Assembly: GCA_026395475.1 (NCBI GenBank)
Contig: JAPLYQ010000142.1
Span: 1-33,944, forward strand
DNA: 33,944 bases
Origin: Candidatus Roizmanbacteria bacterium
GTDB taxonomy: Bacteria > Patescibacteriota > Microgenomatia > UBA1406 > GWC2-37-13
Direction of reading: 5' to 3'
This document shows, piece after piece, positions 24,427 through 32,733 of this stretch; the stretch's first letter is position 1, and each line of letters begins with the position of its first letter. A program made the position numbers and the translations under genes. The notes beneath the pieces were generated by a model. It had not been told where the DNA came from and did no database searches. It saw only the letters and a program-made list of their open reading frames with translations.

Positions 24427-27400
24427 ACGATTTACAGCAACTAATAACCCAAACAAGTATTTCTCAGAGAACTGGGACGATACAATAACTGTACAAGAGT
24501 TACCAGAACATATTCAAGGAGCTGGGTGCTTTGGTAAAGGTACACTTGTACTTACAGCACATGGGTATAAAGCAATTGACCAGCTTACACTTATGGATAA
24601 AATTCTAAGTTATGATAGAGCGGGTGTAATTGAGTTTGCTAGGATTGCACAAATACATAAGCATACTAAAAAAGAGTTTAGTGATGATTTATACTTTATA
24701 AGTCGCAACACTGGGGTTATTTGGCCTAAAGGTATAACAGGGAATCATGCAGTCTATGATAAAGTTACAAATAACCATAAGCCAATTAGGGATTTTGCAG
24801 TTGGGGACGTTCTTGTCGATAATTTTAACAATGAAATTCCTATAACTGAAATAACTATTGTTCCTTATGAAGAATTAGCAGAAGATTTTTGTGTTTATAA
24901 CTTAACAGTTGGTTTAGCACATACCTATATTTGTGGCAATCCTAAAGCATGGATACGGGTACACAATGGAGGCCCAGGTAAAAGTGGAGTTGTTCCGCAA
25001 GGAGTTGAAGCTCCTAACACACTTCAAAGTAGTTCTGTAGCTTACGTGCTTGACCTTATATCGCATGGCCCTATAGTTGGTATTGCGGGAGGTACAGATA
25101 TACAAAAAGGCATTTATTTCAATAATACTCCTCTTAAAAGTCCTCAGGGACAATCTAATTTCACAGGCTACTTCCTCGAAAGCGGGGTATATACACCAGT
25201 TACACCTCATATTGCAGCAACTACAGGGACTCCAGACCAACCAGTTTTATCTGGCTTTTCAGATGTTGAAACTACAGTTTATGCAGAAAATCGTGTAATT
25301 AGTTACAGTTCTCCAGTTATAGTTACTATTCCAGATACAGGTAAACAAGCTGTCAGAATTACACTTAATTTTGCTAATGGTCTTTGGAGTCAGGACTTTA
25401 AAACAGGGGACATTAATGGAGCTTCTGTTAATTTTACTATATACACAAAATCTGCTACAAGTTCTATATGGACTCCCGCAGCTACAGGGCCATTAAAGGG
25501 TAAAACAACTTCTGCCTATATGGTGGATTACCTTGTATCGGCTCCTAATGAATGTTTAGCACAACCTAACTTAGGATGGGCTATTAAAATAGTACGTCAC
25601 GACTTAGACGATGAAATTGGTTCTCACACAAGATCAACTACAGCTTTTTATCTATTTAGCGTAGTTGAAATAGCTTATTTAACTGAAACTTATCCTAATA
25701 TGGCTGTAGTAGGGCTACAAGTACCGGCTATTGCTGTTAATAATAGTATACCTACCCGAGGTTATCTTGTTACAGGTTTAATAGTACAAGTTCCATCTAA
25801 CTATGATACAGTTCAGCGCTTATACAATGGAAGCAGAAGTATTGCTAGTTTTGGTATTGATGGGAGTACACATACTTATGATGGCGGTATTAATACTGGC
25901 ACTACGCAAGGTTACTGGGACAAGAGTTTTAAGTGGGCGTGGACAGATAACCCTGCATGGATATTATACAATCTTGTAACTAACAATGAGTATGGTCTTG
26001 GAGATTACCTAGGGGTAACTGTAGATGTGGATGTTTGGTCTTTCTATGAAGCTTCTTTGTTTAATGATTGTACTTCTTGGAGCCCAGTTACACAACAATA
26101 TAGTAAGAAATTAATAGCTAATGGAAGTTCAAGTTCTTTAGCTGTCACTAGTATAGGTGTATACGGAACATCTACTGCTCCAGTAACAACGGCTTATGTT
26201 GTAGTACCAGGACACTCTATTAACGTAGGAGATAATATTACTACGTCTGGGGTTACAGGTACATACGCTTCGTTACTAAATGGAACTTTTGGTGTAGCTA
26301 GTGTTATAGATAGAAACAATATAACTATTAATATTCCAAGCACAACAGTTACAACAACAGTAACAAACAGCGGAATTACCTTAATAGATAACTCAACGGC
26401 TGGTTTTGAGCATAGATTTATCTTCAACATGCCAATAACTGCACAACAAGATGCGTGGCAGTTACTTCAAGCTATTGCTGGTAGTATGTGGGGTATTTTA
26501 ACAACTGTAAATGGCAAGATAACCCTATTACAAGATAGACCTAAAACAGTTTCTCGTATATTTAATACTAGCAATGTGATAAATGGATTATTCACCTACT
26601 CGGGTACGGAAATAACTACGCGTACAACTGCAATTAATGTAACTTTTAATGATAAGAATAACTTATATCAACCAAAAACTATAAGTGAATGGGACAATAC
26701 TAATGTTGCTTTATACGGGTATATTCCTAACGATATAGTTGCAGTTGGATGTGTAGATGAAAGTCAAGCACGTAGACAAGCCAAATTTGCACTTAATACT
26801 GCCCTTTACCAACCTGAAATATGTGTATTTGGTCTTGGACTTAATATTATTGACCTAAGTATTGGTGATCGTATAGGTACGCAAGATAACTTTAAAGTAC
26901 GTCCTGCCTCACAATTCATAAGTGGTCGTGTTGTAAGTGCTTCAGGCATAGGTACAAATACAGTTACTTTCTCTTTAGATCGGACAATTACCTTACTTAA
27001 AGGAACTTATGCATTTGGTGTAGCTGCTCCTGATGGTTACGGTGTATTACAACCCGATGGAAGCACTGCTATAGAATCCTACATCTTTAATGGAACTATA
27101 ACAACGCCTACTTCCTCAACTGTAAGTAGTGATACCTCTGTTGTAATTGTACATTTTGATTCTCCATTACCTACATGTTCAACTAACTATGTTAACATTG
27201 AATTTTATTCTTACTGTGAGGCAAGCGGTGACCATATAGACTGGTGGACAGTACAATCTATAAGTGAATCAGCGAAAGGACAATATAACTTAACTTGTAT
27301 TAGCTATAACCCAGATAAATGGGGGCAGATAGAAAATGATTTGCATTTTACCCCTATACTTCCTCCAAGCGGGCTTTTACAAAACCAATTACCTAAACCA

Positions 27401-29845
27401 GGAACTATAAGTTTCTTACCAGTATTTTCAAATAATACAACTTCAGTTGCTAACTCATTATACGTATCTTGGGAATGGGACGGTACAGCTATAAAAGATC
27501 AAGTTACTTTTAACTTAAGCTGGAAAGTGGATTATGAAAACTGGGTAACGATTAAAAATATTGCGTTACCAACTTACCAGATTAAAAATGCAATTCCAGG
27601 TATCTACACAGTTGTTGTAACTGCGGTAAATATTGCAGGTATTAATTCCCCACAAGCACAGAACAGTTACAATTACTATACAACCTCAACAAATCTTAAC
27701 CCAATTACGGTTGATGCTGGAAGTTTAACTGCTACTAATGCAAATGTAAATGGAACTTCTATAACTAAACCTGCTACTATTATAGGAACAGCAATAACTG
27801 TGCAGTCTATCGTGTCAGGTTCGCTTTATGTTATTGATAGTATTGGTTCAACGGGAAATACAACTGACTTTACCGTATTAGGTGCAAGTGCAAATACAAT
27901 AGGAACTCAATTTACTGCAACAAGCACTTATTCAGGAACTACAAATGGAACTATACGTCCTGTCACAGCTAATACCTCTACATGGGGAGATTCCTTTTGT
28001 TCTGGAACTGTAGGTTATAACTCACCTATCGCAGTGCAGTTTATTCCGAACGCGGCTACTGGAGAGTTTATTGTAGGTTTTGATACTCACACTAATGCTA
28101 GAACTAAAGCTAATTTTCTACTTGGCCTTTATTGCAATGCAGGCGTGCTTTACACAATTGAAAATGGTACCGTACACCCAAGTTCAGGAAATTATGGAAC
28201 CTATACAACTTTAGATGTATTAGAAGTTGTGTATAACGGTACAAGTATTGACTTTAGAAAAAATGGAGTTTCCTTCAGGAATCTTTCTTACACATTAACA
28301 GGAGTAAATGTACTTTACTTTAAGTCTATTTATTTAACACCAGGAATAGGTTTATCTAACCTAATACTGGGTACTTATGTAACTTCTTCTGAGTCTTCAA
28401 TACTTCCACCAACTAACTTAAGAGTTACTGGAACAACCGGAACAACTTTTGCCGAAAAAGACTTACATATTTCTTGGACAGAGAACCCTGCCAATTCTAC
28501 AGCTACAATAAAATCGTTTAATACTGGTGCAGGTTTAGGTTTACCAAATACAAACCAATTGCCATTAACAAGCACTACAGGACTTGTTTCTGGAGAAACT
28601 GTACAAGGGAATGGAGTACCTTTAAACACTACAATACTAAGTATTGCGAGTGGCGTAGTTACTCTTAGTAATAATTTAACTGTACAAGCTAGCGGAGATT
28701 ACTCGTTCAGTGTTCCAGTTAGTTCCTTATATGCTTATGTATTACGTATAATGGACTCTGGTAATATTAATATCTTAAAAGAGTTTGTAGTTTTCCCTGA
28801 TACAACTAATGTCGGAGGCACATTTGTTTACACTTATGGACAAAATACAGTAGACTATACTACACCAAGTAGGAATGTAAATGTACGTGTGTATGCTCAA
28901 GATACTTTAGGAAATATAAGTTCAACATATATCTATGCTACTTTTTCAAATGCTCAAGCTGGAGGAGTTACTTCTTTTGAGATATTAACTTTATTAGACG
29001 GGGTGTCTATAAACATAACTCCTAACTCAACAGATAATGATGTAGCAGGGTTTAAAGTTTATAGAAACTTAACTTCTTCTTTCACAAAAGATAGTTCTAC
29101 AGAAATATATGATGGTACAAGTCCTAATGTTACTTTAACAACTCCAGATAATAGCAATACTTATTATTATTCAGTTGCAGAATATGACTCTTTTGATAAA
29201 ACTGGTTTAGCTTTTGCTTCTGAGCAAAGTGCAATTAGTATTGGTACAACTGCAATCCAGTGGGGCTTAAAAGATATTGTATTTACACAAAATACAAGTA
29301 CAAATGTTATTAGTTGGACATCTGGGACTATATATAAAAATGGAGATGCTTACAGTATAAGTTCTGGTACTGCTACTTGGACAACAGGCATTTTATACAT
29401 CTACTACACTGGAAGCGGAAGTACATTAAGTACCACAACTGCTACGGCTACGGCTGTGGGAATAGGAAATTACCCTCTTGCAACTTATGATAGTACAAAC
29501 CATTTACGCGGGGGAGATGGAAGTGCATTTATATCTGGTAGCCAGATACTTGCTGCTACAGTAGGTACAAGTCAATTAATTGCGGGGGCTGTAACTGCTG
29601 ATAAGATACTTGCAGGTGAAGTAACAGCAGATAAACTATACTCGGACGTATTACAATCTACAAGCTATAATGCAACAGCTAAAACAGGTTGGAAAGCTGA
29701 TAGAAGTGGAAATATAATTAGTTATGGGGCTTTAACTATTGCAAGTTCAGGTACAGGTAATGCACGTATGGAAAATAATGGGGACAGTATCAAGATATAT
29801 GATAGTGCTGGAACTATACGTATTAAAATAGGTAATTTAGCATGA
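24413..29845 (+). CDS. Central tail tip / host specificity protein gpJ with N-terminal Hint domain
   Basis: 1810 residues (lambda gpJ 1132). Starts with GTG at 24413; the next in-frame Met is at residue 61, inside the Hint domain. Residues 1-38 are an unknown lead, 39-185 a Hint (intein-like) domain, and gpJ proper begins at Gly186: GGPGKSGVVPQGVEAPN, then VLDLISHGPIVGIAGG, matching the normal gpJ start. TipJ-type blocks follow (AWTDNPAWILYNLVTNNEYG, ITAQQDAWQLLQAIAGSMWG). An inserted beta-rich module lies at about 592-645. Fibronectin-like domains include YVSWEWDGTAIKDQVTFNLS. The C-terminus has ATVGTSQLIAGAVTADKIL and a final beta domain. gpJ contacts the receptor at the tail tip and plugs the tube. 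A start overlapping gpI couples their translation. Confidence 0.93.
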   Translation: MSNIKRFTATNNPNKYFSENWDDTITVQELPEHIQGAGCFGKGTLVLTAHGYKAIDQLTLMDKILSYDRAGVIEFARIAQIHKHTKKEFSDDLYFISRNTGVIWPKGITGNHAVYDKVTNNHKPIRDFAVGDVLVDNFNNEIPITEITIVPYEELAEDFCVYNLTVGLAHTYICGNPKAWIRVHNGGPGKSGVVPQGVEAPNTLQSSSVAYVLDLISHGPIVGIAGGTDIQKGIYFNNTPLKSPQGQSNFTGYFLESGVYTPVTPHIAATTGTPDQPVLSGFSDVETTVYAENRVISYSSPVIVTIPDTGKQAVRITLNFANGLWSQDFKTGDINGASVNFTIYTKSATSSIWTPAATGPLKGKTTSAYMVDYLVSAPNECLAQPNLGWAIKIVRHDLDDEIGSHTRSTTAFYLFSVVEIAYLTETYPNMAVVGLQVPAIAVNNSIPTRGYLVTGLIVQVPSNYDTVQRLYNGSRSIASFGIDGSTHTYDGGINTGTTQGYWDKSFKWAWTDNPAWILYNLVTNNEYGLGDYLGVTVDVDVWSFYEASLFNDCTSWSPVTQQYSKKLIANGSSSSLAVTSIGVYGTSTAPVTTAYVVVPGHSINVGDNITTSGVTGTYASLLNGTFGVASVIDRNNITINIPSTTVTTTVTNSGITLIDNSTAGFEHRFIFNMPITAQQDAWQLLQAIAGSMWGILTTVNGKITLLQDRPKTVSRIFNTSNVINGLFTYSGTEITTRTTAINVTFNDKNNLYQPKTISEWDNTNVALYGYIPNDIVAVGCVDESQARRQAKFALNTALYQPEICVFGLGLNIIDLSIGDRIGTQDNFKVRPASQFISGRVVSASGIGTNTVTFSLDRTITLLKGTYAFGVAAPDGYGVLQPDGSTAIESYIFNGTITTPTSSTVSSDTSVVIVHFDSPLPTCSTNYVNIEFYSYCEASGDHIDWWTVQSISESAKGQYNLTCISYNPDKWGQIENDLHFTPILPPSGLLQNQLPKPGTISFLPVFSNNTTSVANSLYVSWEWDGTAIKDQVTFNLSWKVDYENWVTIKNIALPTYQIKNAIPGIYTVVVTAVNIAGINSPQAQNSYNYYTTSTNLNPITVDAGSLTATNANVNGTSITKPATIIGTAITVQSIVSGSLYVIDSIGSTGNTTDFTVLGASANTIGTQFTATSTYSGTTNGTIRPVTANTSTWGDSFCSGTVGYNSPIAVQFIPNAATGEFIVGFDTHTNARTKANFLLGLYCNAGVLYTIENGTVHPSSGNYGTYTTLDVLEVVYNGTSIDFRKNGVSFRNLSYTLTGVNVLYFKSIYLTPGIGLSNLILGTYVTSSESSILPPTNLRVTGTTGTTFAEKDLHISWTENPANSTATIKSFNTGAGLGLPNTNQLPLTSTTGLVSGETVQGNGVPLNTTILSIASGVVTLSNNLTVQASGDYSFSVPVSSLYAYVLRIMDSGNINILKEFVVFPDTTNVGGTFVYTYGQNTVDYTTPSRNVNVRVYAQDTLGNISSTYIYATFSNAQAGGVTSFEILTLLDGVSINITPNSTDNDVAGFKVYRNLTSSFTKDSSTEIYDGTSPNVTLTTPDNSNTYYYSVAEYDSFDKTGLAFASEQSAISIGTTAIQWGLKDIVFTQNTSTNVISWTSGTIYKNGDAYSISSGTATWTTGILYIYYTGSGSTLSTTTATATAVGIGNYPLATYDSTNHLRGGDGSAFISGSQILAATVGTSQLIAGAVTADKILAGEVTADKLYSDVLQSTSYNATAKTGWKADRSGNIISYGALTIASSGTGNARMENNGDSIKIYDSAGTIRIKIGNLA
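24527..24967 (+). other. Hint / bacterial intein-like domain inside gpJ
   Basis: Residues 39-185 of gpJ (147 residues, mini-intein size, no homing endonuclease). Block A: GCFGKGTLVLTAHGYKAIDQ with Cys39 as the first residue. Block B: ITGNHAVYD with Thr109 and His112 (TxxH). Block F: VYNLTVGLAHTYICGN with His170. Block G: WIRVHNGG with His184-Asn185. All residues for N-S acyl shift and Asn cyclisation are present. The +1 residue is Gly186 rather than Cys, Ser or Thr, as in A-type BIL domains. Either cleavage or inefficient splicing is expected. The flanks GAG and GGPGKSG would join into one Gly-rich loop. Confidence 0.9.
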
Positions 29846-30441
29846 CATATGGCTTTCAAATGTTTAATGCAGACGGTGTTAAGACTTTTGATAATAATGA
29901 CCGTATAATTAAACTAGTAGATACTTTAGCTTTCTATAGTACAGCTAGTTTTAATGCAAACATTTATGATGAACTAGAGCCTGCTGCTTACTCAGGTTTA
30001 ACTATAGCTACGGATACAAGTTATGATTTGCCAAATCTCATATCACTAGGAGGGCCAATTTATGTCGCAAAACCTTTGCTCTATCAACGATATTCTTTAG
30101 ATATTTCAGCATATAATAACCCAGATCAAGATATCATAGGTATAGTTAAAGATGATAGTAATTACGTATACTCTTATACAATAACAGCAGATTCAGCAGG
30201 GACAAATACTTGCTGGATTCCTGATAGACCTTCTAGCTTTTGTGTAACAAGCACAGACGGGAATACCTTATATTTATACTTAGGAGGTTCCTTGGTAATT
30301 CCGTATCAATTAACACCTGCTACAAATACAACTTTACCTTCTGACTCTCTTGCAGCAGATATATACCAAACATGGAGTAGTGGTACACATTCTCGTTACA
30401 TTAATGCTCCTTCAGTAACTATAAATCTATACGAATACTAA
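29842..30441 (+). CDS. DUF6453-like tail-tip associated protein (copy 1)
   Basis: 199 residues. The N-terminus MTYGFQMFNADGVKTFDNND matches the type of small beta-rich proteins found directly after gpJ in many lambda-like phages (DUF6453-like). The rest is beta-rich with aromatic and Tyr residues (YSYTITADSAGTNTCWIPD). It overlaps gpJ by four bases (ATGA) and the next paralogue by one (TAATG). The role is unknown; location suggests a virion or receptor-related part at the tail tip. Confidence 0.65.
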   Translation: MTYGFQMFNADGVKTFDNNDRIIKLVDTLAFYSTASFNANIYDELEPAAYSGLTIATDTSYDLPNLISLGGPIYVAKPLLYQRYSLDISAYNNPDQDIIGIVKDDSNYVYSYTITADSAGTNTCWIPDRPSSFCVTSTDGNTLYLYLGGSLVIPYQLTPATNTTLPSDSLAADIYQTWSSGTHSRYINAPSVTINLYEY

Positions 30442-31106
30442 TGACATACGGAATACAGTTCTATAATGAAAATGGTAAACTTATATTTACAGAAAATCCT
30501 GTAATGTATGCTATTAAGTATCCTTCGCTCGGTACTTCAGGCACAGTTTCTAAAGCTACTTTACTTTCTGAGGCTATAAGTGCAAGTTCTGTAGGTATTC
30601 CAGGTATCTGGGGAATACGTGCTAATAGTTCTGGGGCTTCAGTTTATTTTAACTTAAATGATAATACTTATTATGCTAGTGACCATGCTACTGGAGGCAA
30701 ATTAGATTTAATCTTAATGCAAACGTCTACCAATCTACCTGCACCAACTTCAGGATATGGTATGTATATTAAGCATACAAGTACAAGCGATACTTTATTT
30801 TACTCAGATAGCTTATACCCAACAGAAGGATTTATTGGTGTTGTAGAGTATGGACTAACTTCAACTACCTATACAGACAGTATTATTAACGCGCGTTCAG
30901 AACTTAAAAGATATATTTTGCTTCCCTCATTAAGTGTAGCTGTGTACAATAGAACTTTATCAGGAGATACAAATGTACGTATGGTCACTTTTACAGATAA
31001 CGGCTCTACTTTTACGCTAGGACTTGAACAGATTGCTATTGCAGCGGGCGGAAGTTATAACTATACGACTACAAGACCTGTGTTTATAAATATCGTACAG
31101 GTTTAA
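30441..31106 (+). CDS. DUF6453-like tail-tip associated protein (copy 2)
   Basis: 221 residues, paralogue of the preceding gene by its N-terminus MTYGIQFYNENGKLIFTENP. The C-terminal parts differ, as expected if the N-terminus anchors to a shared partner and the C-terminus is variable. It ends the long tail operon; a 106-base gap with a strong promoter follows. Function unknown. Confidence 0.65.
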   Translation: MTYGIQFYNENGKLIFTENPVMYAIKYPSLGTSGTVSKATLLSEAISASSVGIPGIWGIRANSSGASVYFNLNDNTYYASDHATGGKLDLILMQTSTNLPAPTSGYGMYIKHTSTSDTLFYSDSLYPTEGFIGVVEYGLTSTTYTDSIINARSELKRYILLPSLSVAVYNRTLSGDTNVRMVTFTDNGSTFTLGLEQIAIAAGGSYNYTTTRPVFINIVQV

Positions 31107-31118
31107 GTTAATAATTAC

Positions 31119-31147
31119 TTGACAAAACTCGGTATTTATGTTATAAG
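31119..31147 (+). promoter_or_regulatory. Strong sigma70-type promoter for the lysis-side gene cluster
   Basis: TTGACA (31119-31124, perfect -35), 17-base spacer, TATAAG (31142-31147, 5/6). It lies in the 106-base gap after the tail genes. Start of transcription would fall near 31153-31155, exactly at the beginning of a hairpin. It would drive 31213-33715, including holin and endolysin. Confidence 0.75.
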
Positions 31148-31152
31148 TAACT

Positions 31153-31190
31153 TGTCCTTTAATAAGGACATTATCTTATTATGTAATAAG
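31153..31190 (+). promoter_or_regulatory. Two tandem hairpins in the 5' leader
   Basis: Hairpin 1: TGTCCTT (31153-31159) with AAGGACA (31164-31170), loop TAAT. Hairpin 2: CTTATTA (31175-31181) with TAATAAG (31184-31190), two-base gap, so it is also a near-perfect DNA dyad. They lie between the promoter and the AGGAG ribosome-binding site (31201-31205). A stem at the very 5' end can protect an mRNA; the dyads could also bind a regulator. Confidence 0.55.
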
Positions 31191-31212
31191 GTTCTTCAAC
31201 CAGGAGATATTT

Positions 31213-31737
31213 ATGGCAGTAGAATCAAGTACAACTTCAGGTTCTGGAGTTGATTTAAATTCATTTGTAGCTGCTGCCTTAACTACTACTGTAACTATGG
31301 CTAAAGATGCTGCTGCAAGTAATGCAGTTGCCTTAATGCAACAACTTAATACTGTCAATACTAACTTGATGGAAACTAAGTTTGAACTTGCACAAGTTGT
31401 TAATAATGACGGAGATAAAACTCGTGCTGTTATTGCATCTTTAGCAGAAAGATTACCTACTGCAAGAGAATTAGACTTAGAACGTCAACTTGGGGTTGCT
31501 CAAGCCGCTAACCGCGAAACTACTTTAATGGGTGCGGTTCGTCAAGGCAATGTTGATGTTGTTAATAACATTAATGTTAATCAACAACAACAGCAACAAC
31601 AACAAGTTATCTCAAGTTTAACAGGTCAGTTACAACAATTGCTTGCTGAACAACGTGTTACCCAAGGTATCTTGAATATTGGGGGTGGTAGTGTGAGTGG
31701 CAATAGTCAAACTGCTGCAAATACCCGTGTTTCCTGA
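31213..31737 (+). CDS. Helical Gln-rich protein, unknown
   Basis: 174 residues. Begins MAVESSTTSGSGVDLNSFV with a Ser/Thr/Gly lead, then a long helical, coiled-coil-like region (VALMQQLNTVNTNLMETKFE ... TARELDLERQLGVAQAANRE). A run of eight Gln in NINVNQQQQQQQQVISS follows, then an Ala/Ser/Gly end. No membrane segment. It is the first gene after the strong promoter with an AGGAG ribosome-binding site, so it may be abundant. Proteins of this general look occur near phage tail or lysis genes, but I do not recognise a function. Confidence 0.7.
   Translation: MAVESSTTSGSGVDLNSFVAAALTTTVTMAKDAAASNAVALMQQLNTVNTNLMETKFELAQVVNNDGDKTRAVIASLAERLPTARELDLERQLGVAQAANRETTLMGAVRQGNVDVVNNINVNQQQQQQQQVISSLTGQLQQLLAEQRVTQGILNIGGGSVSGNSQTAANTRVS
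31582..31605 (+). repeat. CAA triplet run (polyglutamine)
   Basis: Eight consecutive Gln codons, all CAA except one CAG. A short microsatellite inside the coding region that could vary in length without changing frame. Confidence 0.85.
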
Positions 31738-31768
31738 TTGCTTGGAAGCAGACTAAAGGAATAAGTAA

Positions 31769-32206
31769 ATGAATCTTTCACTTGAGCAAATTGAACGTCA
31801 ACTACAAGAACTTCGTAACAACAAAGCTCCTGTCAACCTTCCATACATGCCGAATACACAAGTATTGCCTACTGAAATTGTAGAACAGCCTGTTTTGTCG
31901 GTGGAGGAGCTTAAAAATTTAATTCGTGAAGTAGTTGTACAAGAAATTTCTCTTGTGAAAGATTCTCTTATACCTATACAACAGGAAATAACTGTAGGTA
32001 AAGAAACAAACCCTAAATTAACTATGTTGGAAGCTATCGGACTTAGTTTAACTCCTGAAGAGCAAACTTGGCTGTTCCATATAGATAAACTTCAACATAT
32101 ACAAGATCATTTACCAATTTTCTTCCAAACTGAAGATGGTAAACTAGCAATACAATCATTTTTAATATATTATCAAGGTCAATTTAATGCAAACACCAGT
32201 GATTAA
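31769..32206 (+). CDS. Helical acidic protein, unknown
   Basis: 145 residues, preceded by AAAGGAATAAGTAA with AAGGA as ribosome-binding site. N-terminal helix MNLSLEQIERQLQELRNNKA, a Pro-rich linker (NLPYMPNTQVLPTEI), a second helix (VEELKNLIREVVVQEISLVK), and a C-terminal part LTMLEAIGLSLTPEEQTWLF that resembles small regulatory or adaptor domains. No transmembrane segment or signal peptide. It overlaps the next gene by 20 bases. Function not recognised. Confidence 0.65.
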   Translation: MNLSLEQIERQLQELRNNKAPVNLPYMPNTQVLPTEIVEQPVLSVEELKNLIREVVVQEISLVKDSLIPIQQEITVGKETNPKLTMLEAIGLSLTPEEQTWLFHIDKLQHIQDHLPIFFQTEDGKLAIQSFLIYYQGQFNANTSD

Positions 32207-32441
32207 GGTAAAACACGTACTTATTATAAGTCAAGAAGCTGTAGATGCCTTATTTAAGATAGTTCAAGACGCTGTAAGCGCAACTTATCTTACAAAAGAG
32301 GAAGAAACTGTTGCAGTAGCTAAAGCAAAAGCAGATTTTGAGTCAATGCTTAACTTAATTGTACATAAATCGTTCAAAGCAGGACGCAAGATAGGTAAGA
32401 AACTGGGTACAAGTACATCTAAAGATGTAGCAATTTTATAA
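32187..32441 (+). CDS. Small basic helical protein, unknown
   Basis: 84 residues. Its start overlaps the preceding gene by 20 bases in another frame. N-terminal strand (VIKVKHVLIISQEAVDALF), a charged helix (KEEETVAVAKAKADFESML), then a Lys-rich C-terminus (SFKAGRKIGKKLGTSTSK). It may bind nucleic acid or the membrane surface, but nothing specific is visible. The holin follows after nine bases. Confidence 0.6.
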   Translation: MQTPVIKVKHVLIISQEAVDALFKIVQDAVSATYLTKEEETVAVAKAKADFESMLNLIVHKSFKAGRKIGKKLGTSTSKDVAIL

Positions 32442-32450
32442 GGAGTAATT

Positions 32451-32711
32451 ATGTCTGAAAACACAGATTCAACTTCAACTTTATTTCTTGCTGGGGCTAG
32501 ACCTGCTGCAATGTGGGTAGGAGTTATTAGTTTACTGTACAGTGGAATTGGGATAAGTTTACTTTCATGGATTGCTTTGATCTTTGGACTTCCAACTGTC
32601 CCTGCATTTTCCGATGCAACTGCGGAGAATATTCTTTACGGGTTGCTTGGTCTTGGAGGTATGCGTACAGTTGAAAAACTTAAATCTGTACAAACTAATA
32701 AAATAGGCTAG
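32451..32711 (+). CDS. Holin, 3-TM superfamily type
   Basis: 86 residues with AAGGAG ribosome-binding site. After a polar N-terminus comes the family signature ARPAAMWVGVISLLYSGIG leading into a long hydrophobic stretch (ISLLSWIALIFGLPTV) and a final ILYGLLGLGGMRTVEKLKS, the typical end of 3-TM holins. It permeabilises the inner membrane at lysis time. It lies 22 bases before the endolysin. Confidence 0.8.
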   Translation: MSENTDSTSTLFLAGARPAAMWVGVISLLYSGIGISLLSWIALIFGLPTVPAFSDATAENILYGLLGLGGMRTVEKLKSVQTNKIG

Positions 32712-32733
32712 TTCACATTAACTGGAGATAATT

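Noticed and set aside
24527..24967. Full intein with homing endonuclease
   Set aside because: Only 147 residues, no room for an endonuclease domain, and Gly instead of Cys/Ser/Thr at +1; described as a Hint/BIL-type domain instead.
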